This document shows positions 34,976 through 43,566 of a stretch of 64,000 bases of DNA, piece after piece. Source of the DNA: Clostridia bacterium (GTDB lineage Bacteria > Bacillota > Clostridia > Christensenellales > Borkfalkiaceae); assembly GCA_017558825.1 (NCBI GenBank), contig JAFYTO010000005.1:1-64000 (forward strand), read 5' to 3'. Position 1 is the first letter of the stretch. The number at the start of each line of letters is the position of its first letter. The position numbers were made by a program, and so were the translations under genes. The notes beneath the pieces were generated by a model. The model made no database searches and was not told where the DNA came from. It saw nothing but the letters and a program-made list of their open reading frames with translations.

Positions 34976-35713
34976 ATGCAAATGCTTGAAATGTTATACG
35001 ATGAAATACAAGACGCGGTTGACCGCAAAGTTCCGTTCGTTATTCCTATTGGAACTTTAGAATATCACGCACGTCACGCTTCTTGCGGTACGGATACGCT
35101 TGTTATTACAGGCTGTTTAAGAGAACTTGAAAAAGAAAAGGAAATTGTTGTTTGCCCACCTATTTGGTACGGTGTTGCTTCTTATGCAGTGTGCGGTCCA
35201 AAACCTAGCCATTTCCACGTTGATGAAGATGCTTATGTGAACTATTTATATTACGTTTTAAAATCTATGATAGATGCGGGTCATAAAAACATTTATCTTG
35301 TTGCTCATCATCAAACGGAAGGCGCGGGATTAATGCCAATGACTATCGCTTGTCATAAAGCCGCTAAAAAAGTAACTATGGAATATATGGAGCAAAAACT
35401 TGGCAAAGGCTGGTGGGGCAGTGACGATTATGCTACTTATTATGAAGATATGGGCAGTTCAGACGATCCGTTCTCATATATTAAAGTTATTCCGCTCATT
35501 GGTGCAGACGCTCAAATTAAATGCGGTGGTTTTGACCACGCTGGCAAGTGGGAAACAAGCCTTATGATGGGAACATACCCTGAACTCGTTGACCTTTCTC
35601 GTTGTGAGCGTAATACTGAATGGTTTGCAAAAAGTGCTGTTGAAGCAAGTGAAGAAACTGGCAAACATATGGTAAATTGCACTCTTGAATGGCTTAGAAA
35701 AACTATTGTTTAA
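34976..35713 (+). CDS. Creatininase-family amidohydrolase
   Basis: This 245-residue protein has IPIGTLEYHARHASCGTDT (the family's Glu, His and Asp metal site), YLVAHHQTEGAG (replacing the usual NGHGGN) and the metal Glu in HAGKWETSLMM. Members hydrolyse cyclic amides: creatinine, or formamido-pyrimidines as in ArfB and MftE. I start at the ATG at 34976 with GGGGGA 8 bases upstream. It follows a non-metal M24 protein and an ASRT protein, which suggests a joint pathway for an unknown cyclic amide or sugar-linked compound. Confidence 0.87.
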   Translation: MQMLEMLYDEIQDAVDRKVPFVIPIGTLEYHARHASCGTDTLVITGCLRELEKEKEIVVCPPIWYGVASYAVCGPKPSHFHVDEDAYVNYLYYVLKSMIDAGHKNIYLVAHHQTEGAGLMPMTIACHKAAKKVTMEYMEQKLGKGWWGSDDYATYYEDMGSSDDPFSYIKVIPLIGADAQIKCGGFDHAGKWETSLMMGTYPELVDLSRCERNTEWFAKSAVEASEETGKHMVNCTLEWLRKTIV

Positions 35714-35720
35714 AAAAATA

Positions 35721-35750
35721 AAGTCGTGTTAAACTTAACACGGCTTTTTA
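35721..35750 (+). terminator. Rho-independent terminator
   Basis: An 11-bp stem (35721-35731 with 35736-35746, one G-U) is followed by TTTTT. Confidence 0.82.
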
Positions 35751-35797
35751 TATGCATAAAATATAGCAATTTATTTTTAATAAATACGTTCAAAGAA

Positions 35798-35826
35798 TTG
35801 AAAAATTTAAAATAATGTTGTATAAT
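35798..35826 (+). promoter_or_regulatory. Promoter of the DUF1292-pyrE-pyrB operon
   Basis: TTGAAA (35798-35803) and TATAAT (35821-35826) have a 17-base spacer. No PyrR attenuator or T-box is visible in the 26-base leader. Confidence 0.8.
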
Positions 35827-35852
35827 AACTAAAACAACATTAGGAGTTTATT

Positions 35853-36182
35853 ATGAGCAAGAAAATTGATGAAGAAATGATTAACGAAGAAGTTGAAGAA
35901 TTAGAAGAAATTGTTGAACTCATAGATGAAGAAGGAACTTCTCACCAATACTATCACATAGGAACTATGGATGAAAACGGTAAAAAGTACGCCTTTTTTC
36001 AACCTGCAGAAGAAATTGAGGGTGCTGACCCTGATGACGTTGTAGTTTTGGAATTAGACGAAGAAAACGAAGCATTACTTCCTATTGAAGATGAAGATTT
36101 GTTACAAAAAATATTTGATAAATTCGTTGCTGAATATGAAGGCGAATACGCTGAAGAAGGCGATGAAGATTTTATTAACTAA
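35853..36182 (+). CDS. DUF1292 family protein
   Basis: This 109-residue, strongly acidic protein (rich in Glu and Asp) has the DUF1292 pattern: VELIDEEGTSHQYYHIG, then KKYAFFQPAEE, and a DDVVVLELDEENEALLPIED-like strand ending the domain. It is found widely in Firmicutes, often near alanyl-tRNA synthetase or yrrK genes, but its function is unknown. Here it is the first gene of a pyrimidine operon, 9 bases before pyrE. Confidence 0.85.
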   Translation: MSKKIDEEMINEEVEELEEIVELIDEEGTSHQYYHIGTMDENGKKYAFFQPAEEIEGADPDDVVVLELDEENEALLPIEDEDLLQKIFDKFVAEYEGEYAEEGDEDFIN

Positions 36183-36191
36183 GGGTGAATT

Positions 36192-36839
36192 ATGGAAAAT
36201 ATTAAAACGTTAATTGCAAAAGATTTACTTAAAATTAAGGCAGTATTTTTTAGCCCAAACGAGCCTTTTACTTGGGCAAGTGGTATTAAAAGCCCTGTCT
36301 ATTGTGATAATAGGCTTACTCTTACTTCAGTAGAAGTTAGAAATGACGTTGAAAATGCGCTTGCAAAAACAGTTATGGAAAACTATCCAGACGTTGAAGT
36401 TTTAATGGGAACTTCTACTGCTGGTATTGCACACGCGGCAATTACAGGTCACATTCTTAATTTGCCTATGGGTTACGTTAGGTCTGGCGCAAAAGACCAT
36501 GGCAGGCAAAACCGTATAGAAGGCAGGCTTGAAAAAGGGCAAAAAGTAGTTGTTATTGAAGACCTTATTTCTACTGGTGGTAGCGTTATTGAAGTTGTTG
36601 ATGCGTTAAGAGAAGCTGGTGCTGAAGTATTAGGTGTTGTGAGTATATTCACTTACGGAATGCAAAAGGGTATTGATAGGCTTAATGAGGCAAACGTTAA
36701 AAACGTATCACTTACAAATTTTGATGCGATTGCTGAGGTTGCTGCAGAAGAAGGGTATATTGAAAAGGGCGATATTGAAAGGCTTATTAAGTTTAGAAAT
36801 AATCCGTCTGATGAAAGCTGGATAAAGGGGAACAATTAA
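36192..36839 (+). CDS. pyrE: Orotate phosphoribosyltransferase
   Basis: This 215-residue enzyme joins orotate to PRPP to make OMP. It shows [36 protein letters not shown] (the catalytic loop) and the PRPP motif [14 protein letters not shown]. Its stop codon overlaps the pyrB start by one base. The other pyr genes are not in the window. Confidence 0.95.
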   Translation: MENIKTLIAKDLLKIKAVFFSPNEPFTWASGIKSPVYCDNRLTLTSVEVRNDVENALAKTVMENYPDVEVLMGTSTAGIAHAAITGHILNLPMGYVRSGAKDHGRQNRIEGRLEKGQKVVVIEDLISTGGSVIEVVDALREAGAEVLGVVSIFTYGMQKGIDRLNEANVKNVSLTNFDAIAEVAAEEGYIEKGDIERLIKFRNNPSDESWIKGNN

Positions 36840-37915
36840 TGAGAAGTGTTATTGATATTAGCGACTTAACGGTTAGTGAAGTTGATGAACTTATTACCGT
36901 TGCGCAAGACATTATTAAAAACCCTTTAAAATATAGTGAAAAATGTAAAGGCAAAAAAATAGCAACGCTATTTTTTGAGCCATCTACTAGAACAAGGCTT
37001 AGTTTTGAGGCTGCTATGATAGAGCTTGGAGGTAGTGCAATAGGCTTTTCTTCTCCGTCATCTAGTTCTGCTTCAAAAGGCGAAAGTATCGCAGATACTT
37101 CAAGGGTTGTAAGTTGTTATGCTGATATTATTGCAATGCGCCACTACTTAGAAGGCGCTGCAACGGTTGCCGCATTAAATGCTTCTATTCCAGTAATTAA
37201 CGCTGGCGATGGCGGACACTGTCATCCAACACAAACTCTTGCGGACCTTTTAACTATTAAAACTGAAAAGGGTAGGCTTAACGACCTAACCATCGGTTTT
37301 TGTGGTGACTTAAAATATGGTAGAACTGTTCACTCGCTTCTTAATGCGCTTGCTCGTTACAAAAATATTAAAGTTGTTTTAATTTCTCCAAACGAACTTA
37401 AAGTTCCTACTTACGTTAAGAGTGAAATTTTAGATGCGTACAATATGCCATATATTGAAACAACAAATTTAGAAGAATGCTTGCCTGAGCTTGACGTTTT
37501 ATATATGACGCGTATTCAACAAGAGCGTTTTGACTGTCAAGAAGAGTATGAAAGGCTTAAAGATAGTTACGTTTTGAATTTGGAAAAGTTAAACAAGGCA
37601 AAAAGTGATACTATAGTTTTACACCCACTTCCAAGAGTAAACGAAATTAGCGTTGACGTTGATAGTGATAAGCGTGCTTGCTATTTTAAACAAGTGTTAA
37701 ACGGCAAGTATATGCGTATGGCACTCATTTTAAAACTTTTAAGCAGTGTAAACGAAGAAAGTACTTTGCTTAAAGAAGAAGGTTTAATCTATAATAAATA
37801 TAAATGCACAAACGATAAATGCATTTTAAAAACAGAACAAGAACTTACGCAAATTGCAAAAGTTAACGCCCTTGGAGATAAGAGATGTTACTATTGCGAA
37901 AAAGAAATTAAATAA
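36839..37915 (+). CDS. pyrB: Aspartate carbamoyltransferase with C-terminal PyrI-like zinc motif
   Basis: This is a 358-residue protein. Residues 1 to about 305 are a complete catalytic chain: [12 protein letters not shown] (carbamoyl phosphate), [47 protein letters not shown] and HPLPRVNEI. The last 45 or so residues add C323, C328, C350 and C353, arranged C-x4-C-x21-C-x2-C, like the zinc domain of the regulatory chain PyrI. The nucleotide-binding domain of PyrI is absent. The tail may organise the oligomer rather than sense CTP. Confidence 0.93.
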   Translation: MRSVIDISDLTVSEVDELITVAQDIIKNPLKYSEKCKGKKIATLFFEPSTRTRLSFEAAMIELGGSAIGFSSPSSSSASKGESIADTSRVVSCYADIIAMRHYLEGAATVAALNASIPVINAGDGGHCHPTQTLADLLTIKTEKGRLNDLTIGFCGDLKYGRTVHSLLNALARYKNIKVVLISPNELKVPTYVKSEILDAYNMPYIETTNLEECLPELDVLYMTRIQQERFDCQEEYERLKDSYVLNLEKLNKAKSDTIVLHPLPRVNEISVDVDSDKRACYFKQVLNGKYMRMALILKLLSSVNEESTLLKEEGLIYNKYKCTNDKCILKTEQELTQIAKVNALGDKRCYYCEKEIK

Positions 37916-37921
37916 AAAATA

Positions 37922-37960
37922 AAAATACCAAAACACGGAGTTTTGGTATTTTTTTTGTTT
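37922..37960. terminator. Bidirectional terminator
   Basis: A 13-bp stem (37922-37934 with 37940-37952) around ACGGA is followed by T. The A-rich flank lets it serve the S23 gene on the minus strand too. Confidence 0.88.
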
Positions 37961-37974
37961 TAAATGCAGGTAGT

Positions 37975-38322
37975 TTATTGCATATTAGTTTTAGCAGTGT
38001 TGATTGAGGAAATTAAAATCTTTCTAATTGCACCACAATCGTGAATAAGCATTTTTAAATTTTCATCCGTTAATATTTCGGCTTTTTGTAAAAGTTCAAG
38101 CCAATATTCTGTTTCATAACATTCCTTTAAAGCAATTTGCAATTTAGAAACAAAATCTGCTTTGCTTTGAGCATATTTTGCTTCTCTAACGTTTGCTCCA
38201 ATAGACGTTGCACTACGTTCTAATTGATTTATTAGAGAATAGTGACCTTTAATATTAGTGGTCAAATTTAAAATATTGATAGCGAAATCCATAGACAAAT
38301 TTGCAAGTTTATTTTCAGTCAT
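37975..38322 (-). CDS. S23-family four-helix bundle protein
   Basis: This 115-residue all-helical protein matches the 23S rRNA intervening-sequence protein family (PF05635/TIGR02436): LSMDFAINILNLT, LINQLERSATSIGANVREA, SKADFVSKLQIALKECYETEYWLELL. Relatives are encoded inside 23S rRNA insertions of spirochaetes and others, and the Avd protein of diversity-generating retroelements shares the fold; biochemical function is unclear. I use the ATG at 38322, with AGGGTG upstream, over an in-frame GTG nine bases earlier. It lies 50 bases after repeat copy B in the same direction. No separate promoter is obvious. Confidence 0.9.
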   Translation of the reverse strand: MTENKLANLSMDFAINILNLTTNIKGHYSLINQLERSATSIGANVREAKYAQSKADFVSKLQIALKECYETEYWLELLQKAEILTDENLKMLIHDCGAIRKILISSINTAKTNMQ

Positions 38323-38372
38323 AACAAACACCCTTTTTCAAGATAATAACACAAAAGTAAACTTAGAGCAAT

Positions 38373-38542
38373 AATAAAATCCTGCTTTGCAGGATGAAAT
38401 CCAAACAAATTTGGATGAAATTTTAGCCTAACGGCTTTAAATGAAAGTAAATCCGCGCAACTTAACCATGTGAAACAGGATTTTATCGCGTAGCGATTTC
38501 ATCTACAATGGTAGATTTATTCCGCTGAATGCGGATTTAATT
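38373..38542 (-). repeat. Multi-hairpin repeat element, copy B (170 bases)
   Basis: Read on the minus strand it has the same plan as copy A: AATTAAATCC end, three hairpins, a core with GGTTAA and GCGGATTTA, three more hairpins and a GATTTTATT end. Stem sequences differ from copy A but remain paired, for example TCCTGC-AAA-GCAGGA here against TCGTGC-GAA-GCACGA, and TCTAC/GTAGA against TCCAC/GTGGA. It begins directly after a tRNA operon hairpin and leads to the S23 gene. Confidence 0.85.
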
Positions 38543-38579
38543 GAAAGAGACTCAAGTTTTTTAATCTTGAGTCTCTTTC
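38543..38579 (-). terminator. Hairpin ending the Val-Gly-Gly tRNA operon
   Basis: A 14-bp stem (38543-38556 with 38566-38579) directly follows the tRNA CCA end. On the minus strand its 3' side ends CTCTTTCAATT, a weaker U-tract than the one in the other tRNA operon, so read-through into repeat B and the S23 gene is plausible. Confidence 0.7.
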
Positions 38580-38653
38580 TGGAGCAGGCGACGGGAATCG
38601 AACCCGCAACCAATGCTTGGGAAGCATTTGTTTTACCACTAAACTACGCCTAC
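38580..38653 (-). tRNA. tRNA-Gly (anticodon CCC)
   Basis: The acceptor GTAGGCG pairs with CGCCTGC (one G-U), the anticodon loop is TTCCCAA, the T-loop is GGTTCGATTC, the discriminator is U, and CCA is encoded. It is the last tRNA of the operon. Confidence 0.94.
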
Positions 38654-38701
38654 ATAAATAAAAAAACAACACGGAGTTTATTCACGTGCTGCCTTTTGAA
38701 T

Positions 38702-38776
38702 TGGAGCGGGAAACGGGACTCGGACCCGCGACACCTGCCTTGGCAAGGCAGTGCTCTACCACTGAGCTACTCCCGC
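38702..38776 (-). tRNA. tRNA-Gly (anticodon GCC)
   Basis: The acceptor GCGGGAG pairs with TTCCCGC (one G-U), the anticodon loop is TTGCCAA, the T-loop is GGTCCGAGTC, the discriminator is U, and CCA is encoded. Confidence 0.96.
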
Positions 38777-38783
38777 AGAGATA

Positions 38784-38859
38784 TGGTGGGAGTTATAGGG
38801 CTCGAACCTATGACCCTCTGCTTGTAAGGCAGATGCTCTCCCAGCTGAGCTAAACTCCC
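38784..38859 (-). tRNA. tRNA-Val (anticodon TAC)
   Basis: It is identical to the tRNA-Val at 10461-10536, including the encoded CCA, and is the first gene of this operon. Confidence 0.97.
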
Positions 38860-38881
38860 GTATCTTGCTTAACGCCTTTAT

Positions 38882-38910
38882 AATATAGCAAAAAAAAATT
38901 ATAATTGCAA
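38882..38910 (-). promoter_or_regulatory. tRNA operon promoter
   Basis: On the minus strand, TTGCAA (38905-38910) and TATATT (38882-38887) have a 17-base spacer. Similarity to the promoter at 10413 extends through CAGTTGCAATTATAATTTTT, indicating duplication of a promoter-tRNA unit. Confidence 0.85.
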
Positions 38911-39354
38911 CTGTTTTAACGCCATTTTTTAAAATTTTTTTAATTTTTTTTATTTTGCATTTTTAACAACTTTTTATGCCGATAAAATAGGGTGTGTTTG
39001 TAGCCTGTAAATGCAAAAAGTTATAAAGTGTATTTTTTAAAACTTCAAATAAATGTTAAAAATTTGAATTTTTTTGATAGTTTAATGTTAATTAAAAAAT
39101 TTTCACATAGTTTTCACTCATTTAATTATATTTATTTAATAAAAACACTTTACATTGTGTTATTTTTTGTGTTATAATTGTGTCAAAATAAGGCGTACTA
39201 TGCCCTTTTTCAATATAATTATTTTATTATTATATAATAATATTATTGCTAGGGTAGTTTCGCCACAGTGTATTCAGGCAATTTTTTGTAAAATTCGGTT
39301 AATTCCGTTTTTATAAATTGTAAATATTTTATTTTTCTTTGGAGGTTAAAAACA
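38911..39354. other. AT-rich intergenic region before the sugar transporter
   Basis: These 444 bases hold no gene I can support. I see the candidate promoter at 39149-39178, a short imperfect hairpin near 39191-39210 (AAGGCG...GCCCTTTTT), and the GGAGG ribosome binding site at 39340. The extreme AT content limits further interpretation. Confidence 0.6.
39149..39178 (+). promoter_or_regulatory. Candidate promoter of the sugar ABC transporter
   Basis: TTTACA (39149-39154) and TATAAT (39173-39178) have an 18-base spacer. This leaves a leader of about 170 bases before the solute-binding protein gene. Confidence 0.55.
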
Positions 39355-41334
39355 ATGAAAAAACTCATATCAGTTCTTCTTTGCTTATGTCTTTCATTTG
39401 CGCTTGTTGCTTGTAATCCTATAGACAATGGAACAACAGTAAAAATAGAAGTTATGACTGGCGAAGATAACGGCTTAGGTCTTCAATGGTCTGACGTAAT
39501 GAAAGAAAAAGTTGAAGAAGCGTTAAAAGACAAACAGTATGGTGACAAAGTTGGCGTAACTTGGGACAATATTAACCAAGAAGGTCGTATTGGTAACTTC
39601 TCTACTGACACTGCTCACATCTACTTTACAAACGGTGCTACAATAATGCAAGGTTTGGCAAACGAAGCTTATCTTGAACTTACTGACGTGTACAAGAGAA
39701 CAGAAGTTCGTAATGGTGAAACAATCACTATTGAAGATAAAATCTATGAAGAAATGAGGTCTACTTACGGCATTAAACAAAATGACGGTTCTTGGAGATA
39801 TTATGGTCTTCCATACCAAGAATACTACTGTGGTTTATCTTACAACCGTGCTCTTTGGAAAAAATATGGTTTCTATTTTGTAACTGAAGATTATCCAGAC
39901 GCTGTTGAAATTAAGTGTGACGATTTTGGAAAATCGTTCTATGTTGCAGGTTCTAACGGTGATGAAATGAGCTCTGATGCTTTAGATTATATCACTCCAG
40001 GTCCTGACGGTAATTTAGAAACTGATTATGATAACGGTTTGCCATCTTCTTGGTTTGAATTTATCACGTTATGTGATTATATGGCTTATGTAGGTGTTGA
40101 CCCTGTTGCATTATCAGGTGAATATATCAACTATGCGAACTCAATGCTTGAAGGTATGTATGAAAACCTTTTAGGTAATGATAGAACTGCTACTACAAGA
40201 AGCCTTACTGGCGAACTTGACGTTGTTGTTGGTTATGAAAATGAGCCATTATTCCCAGTAAACTCTTCTAGTTCTTTATACAACATTAAAAAACCTAAAG
40301 TTCAACGCATTACTATTACTGAAGATTCAGGTTACTACACTTCTTGGACAATGGAAAAATATTTTACTACATTGTTAGTTCAAATTTTTGAAAACTATTC
40401 TTGGTGGTCTAAAAAAACTGTTGATGCGCGTCTTTCTCACTTAAAGACTCAAAAAGAATTCCTTTACGGTGTTTATAGACCTGATAAAGAAATTGCAATG
40501 CTTTCTGAATTTAGTTATTGGCAAAACGAATCTATCATCCGTGCTAACTATGACGAAGTTATATACAACTCTAATGGTTTAATGTCTGGCATTAATGACG
40601 TTGACATTAGTTGGATGCCACTTCCAGTTAACATTGAGCACCAAGTAACTGGTGAAGACCAAGAAGTAGCAATTTCTTGCGTATCTTCTGTTGGCAACAC
40701 TCCTATTACTGAAAACACTGCTGGTGATAAACCTACACTTATCACTCTCGTAGGTTCATTAAACACAGTAGTTGCTGTAAACGCTTTCAACGTTCAACCT
40801 GGCACTAAAGTTTATGACGCTGTTATTGATGCTCTTGCAGTTGTATATTCAGATGATTGTTTATCTGCAGCTACAGCATCTTCTGGCCAATTCTGGACTT
40901 TAGATTATTCATTAACTGATGACGATAAATTAGTTGCAACTAAGTTCTATAACGATATTGATACTATGAGAAAAGCTGGTAAAACTTTCTACCAAGTTTC
41001 TGAAAGTGAAGCTTACAACAAAAATATGGGTCAATTATTCCAACACGGCTTTGGCACAAGAATATTCGGCTTTGGTAGTGCACATCATAACGCAGTTGAA
41101 ATTTACAAACTTCCAAACACAAGAATTTCTCAAAAACAATGGGTGCAAGATGCAAACAAGCATATACCATATGAAACAGAAAGAGAAAGCAAATATCTTC
41201 GTACAGGTACTATGATGTTTGAAGAACTTATGATTGACTATAGTGCATGGAAAGGCGCTAACGGTGGTGTTGCTACTATAGTTGATAATGCTAGATATGC
41301 TCCTTGTTACGATAACGGTGGTTATGACGGCTAA
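39355..41334 (+). CDS. Extracellular solute-binding lipoprotein of a sugar ABC transporter
   Basis: This is a 659-residue lipoprotein with signal peptide and lipobox LVAC, where C20 is lipidated. It is larger than common family 1 binding proteins (about 420 residues) and rich in aromatic residues (Trp and Tyr), as expected for oligosaccharide binding. Two MalF/MalG-type permeases follow, so it is the substrate receptor of a carbohydrate importer. No ATPase is encoded here; a shared MsmK/MsiK-like ATPase elsewhere is probable. The oligosaccharide is unknown. Confidence 0.85.
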   Translation: MKKLISVLLCLCLSFALVACNPIDNGTTVKIEVMTGEDNGLGLQWSDVMKEKVEEALKDKQYGDKVGVTWDNINQEGRIGNFSTDTAHIYFTNGATIMQGLANEAYLELTDVYKRTEVRNGETITIEDKIYEEMRSTYGIKQNDGSWRYYGLPYQEYYCGLSYNRALWKKYGFYFVTEDYPDAVEIKCDDFGKSFYVAGSNGDEMSSDALDYITPGPDGNLETDYDNGLPSSWFEFITLCDYMAYVGVDPVALSGEYINYANSMLEGMYENLLGNDRTATTRSLTGELDVVVGYENEPLFPVNSSSSLYNIKKPKVQRITITEDSGYYTSWTMEKYFTTLLVQIFENYSWWSKKTVDARLSHLKTQKEFLYGVYRPDKEIAMLSEFSYWQNESIIRANYDEVIYNSNGLMSGINDVDISWMPLPVNIEHQVTGEDQEVAISCVSSVGNTPITENTAGDKPTLITLVGSLNTVVAVNAFNVQPGTKVYDAVIDALAVVYSDDCLSAATASSGQFWTLDYSLTDDDKLVATKFYNDIDTMRKAGKTFYQVSESEAYNKNMGQLFQHGFGTRIFGFGSAHHNAVEIYKLPNTRISQKQWVQDANKHIPYETERESKYLRTGTMMFEELMIDYSAWKGANGGVATIVDNARYAPCYDNGGYDG

Positions 41335-41391
41335 AAACTATATTAAGTGGTGCTAACTTAGCACCACTTAGTAAAATTTATATGGTGAATT

Positions 41392-42408
41392 ATGGAAAAC
41401 GTTTCTACTATAAAAAAGAATACTTTAACTAAAAAAACGTTAAAGCGTTCTACAAAAAGGCTTATATTTTACGTTTCAATGGTAACAGTGCCAATGTTTT
41501 TATTCGTATTGTTCTATTTCTACGTAAACTTTGACGCTTTAGCAATGGCGTTTAAAAAATTTAAATTAGTTAATTATATTGCTTCAGACGGCAGTATAAG
41601 ATATAAAGAAGAACAACTTTTTGTTGGATTTGAAAACTTTAAATATATTATAGATGAATGTATTATACATATAGATAACGGTAGAGTGTTTAGACAGTCT
41701 ATTGTTTATGGTTTTTATATGTACTTATTTACTACGGTTATAAACACCTCAATGGGTTTATTGCTTTCTTACTATATATATAAAAAGTATTTATTTGCTT
41801 CATTCTTTAGGCTTATTCTCTTTTTACCAAGTATCATTTCGTCAGTTGTACTTGCACTTTTATTTAAGTACATTGTTAATGACGTTTATGAAGGTTTGGT
41901 TGATGGAGCTATAGGTTTTATGAGGCCTGATACTCCTGAAGACCCTAAATTTGCAATGTTATTATTCTATAACGTATGGACTGGTTTTGGTGGTGGCGTA
42001 CTTGTATATACAAGTACAATGTCTGGTATTAACGACTCTGTTGTTGAATCTGCTCAACTTGACGGTGTTTCTGCAATAGGTGAATTTTTCCACATTACAA
42101 TGCCAATGATTTTCCCTACGTTTACTACGTTCTTAATAACAGGCTTAGCGGGCATACTTACAAACGGTGGTCACTTATACACGTTCTATGAGCAAAGCGC
42201 GGGTGACGTTGTAACTCTTGGTTACATTATTTACGTTCAAACGTTATATGCTAATATGTACGAAAGTACTCCACCTCCATCAATGAACGTTCCTAAAATG
42301 ACGTTCCCTCAACTTACGGCACTTGGCTTAATGATTACAGCTATTACGTTGCCATTGGTATTAGGAACTAAGAAGCTTTTAGAAAAATTCGGTCCTACGG
42401 CTGGTTAA
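41392..42408 (+). CDS. Sugar ABC transporter permease (MalF/UgpA type)
   Basis: This 338-residue membrane protein has six or so helices and a Lys-rich cytoplasmic N-terminus. The EAA-loop motif appears as VESAQLDGVSAIGEFFHITMP-like sequence near residues 215-235, where it docks on the ATPase. It is the first of the two permeases, 57 bases after the binding-protein gene and 13 bases before the second. Confidence 0.92.
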   Translation: MENVSTIKKNTLTKKTLKRSTKRLIFYVSMVTVPMFLFVLFYFYVNFDALAMAFKKFKLVNYIASDGSIRYKEEQLFVGFENFKYIIDECIIHIDNGRVFRQSIVYGFYMYLFTTVINTSMGLLLSYYIYKKYLFASFFRLILFLPSIISSVVLALLFKYIVNDVYEGLVDGAIGFMRPDTPEDPKFAMLLFYNVWTGFGGGVLVYTSTMSGINDSVVESAQLDGVSAIGEFFHITMPMIFPTFTTFLITGLAGILTNGGHLYTFYEQSAGDVVTLGYIIYVQTLYANMYESTPPPSMNVPKMTFPQLTALGLMITAITLPLVLGTKKLLEKFGPTAG

Positions 42409-42421
42409 TAGGAGGTAAGTT

Positions 42422-43492
42422 ATGGTTAAAACAGTAATGAAAAAACGTAATAAAAACTTAACTGCCTTTGCTATTATTTTAATGACGATTGCATTTTTAT
42501 ATACAATTACGTTATTTATTCCGTTAATTTGGGGTTTTATAACTTCATTAAAAAACGTAACTCAATTTAACGGTGGCTGGCTTGAAGTTGACGGTGGTAA
42601 GGGAGACGTTCTTGGTTTCCCTAACATGAGGTATTGGACAGAATATAAATATTGGGTAACTGCACCGCAACATTCCCCAAATACTTGGAAGAAGTATGAC
42701 TTTATTAAAAACTACAACAATATTTTTGGTAACTATTACGTAGTATTTAAAGGCTTCACAATGGACAAAAAGGACTTCTCTCAAGGCTTTAAAGCTGGTA
42801 TTTTTACAAAAGTTACAGTTCCTCAAAAAACAGGTCAAATTGGATTTATTGATTTCGTATTAAACTCAGTAATTTACTCAGTTGGTAACGCTGTTATTGG
42901 TGGATTTATGCCTTGCTTTATGGGTTATTTATGCTCTAAGTATAGATACAAGTTCAGTTCATTAATTTACTCACTTGTTATTATCGTAATGGTTACACCT
43001 GTTTACGGTACTGTACCTGTAGTTATTAACCTTTTAAGAAACATTTGGTTCTACGATAGTTTTATTGGTAACTTTATACATAACGCAGCCGGTTGGGGTG
43101 GTATGTACTTCCTTATTTTCTACGCTTTCTTTACAAGTTTATCTGACTCGTATAATGAAGCTGCAGAAGTTGACGGCGCATCACAACTTATGGTAATGTT
43201 CAAAATTTGCTTACCTCTTGCTATTAAGATGATGATGACAATTGCGCTTATTAAGTTTACAGGTTTCTTTAACGACTATTCTACACCAATGCTTTACTTA
43301 CCATCATGGCCTACACTTTCACTTGCAATCATTAGAATGCAACAAAAGCCTAATATGCTTAACAGTATGCTTGATAACGTTCCTACAAAGATTGCTGCAA
43401 TTATGTACCTTGCTATTCCACTTTTAACAATATTCGTGGTGTTCAATAAGCAACTTATGGGTAACATCTCTATGGGTGGTATTAAAGAATAA
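42422..43492 (+). CDS. Sugar ABC transporter permease (MalG/UgpE type)
   Basis: This 356-residue partner of the preceding permease has the EAA motif YNEAAEVDGASQLMVMFK and the family's C-terminal IMYLAIPLLTIFVVFNKQLM. A long extracytoplasmic segment follows helix 1 (about residues 40-130), containing many Trp and Tyr residues. It ends in a strong terminator. Confidence 0.92.
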   Translation: MVKTVMKKRNKNLTAFAIILMTIAFLYTITLFIPLIWGFITSLKNVTQFNGGWLEVDGGKGDVLGFPNMRYWTEYKYWVTAPQHSPNTWKKYDFIKNYNNIFGNYYVVFKGFTMDKKDFSQGFKAGIFTKVTVPQKTGQIGFIDFVLNSVIYSVGNAVIGGFMPCFMGYLCSKYRYKFSSLIYSLVIIVMVTPVYGTVPVVINLLRNIWFYDSFIGNFIHNAAGWGGMYFLIFYAFFTSLSDSYNEAAEVDGASQLMVMFKICLPLAIKMMMTIALIKFTGFFNDYSTPMLYLPSWPTLSLAIIRMQQKPNMLNSMLDNVPTKIAAIMYLAIPLLTIFVVFNKQLMGNISMGGIKE

Positions 43493-43505
43493 TTACTAAA
43501 AATAA

Positions 43506-43533
43506 AAAGACTAACTTGTGTTAGTCTTTTTTT
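43506..43533 (+). terminator. Terminator of the sugar ABC transporter operon
   Basis: AAAGACTAAC (43506-43515) pairs with GTTAGTCTTT (43520-43529) around TTGT, followed by T. Confidence 0.85.
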
Positions 43534-43541
43534 ATTAAATT

Positions 43542-43563
43542 AAAAGCGCGGCTTTTAGCCGCG
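43542..43563 (-). terminator. Terminator of the esterase operon
   Basis: CGCGGCT (43547-43553) pairs with AGCCGCG (43557-43563). The A-run at 43542-43545 gives the U-tract on the minus strand. Confidence 0.8.
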
Positions 43564-43566
43564 TTT

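Noticed and set aside
35827..35852. PyrR-type attenuator before the pyrimidine genes
   Set aside because: The leader is too short and has no terminator hairpin.
38567..38827. Plus-strand ORF of 86 codons
   Set aside because: It runs antisense through two tRNA-Gly genes and into tRNA-Val; the frame is open only because of tRNA sequence.
39188..39211. Terminator upstream of the solute-binding protein gene
   Set aside because: The stem AAGGC/GCC(C)TT is short and imperfect; the T-run alone is not convincing.
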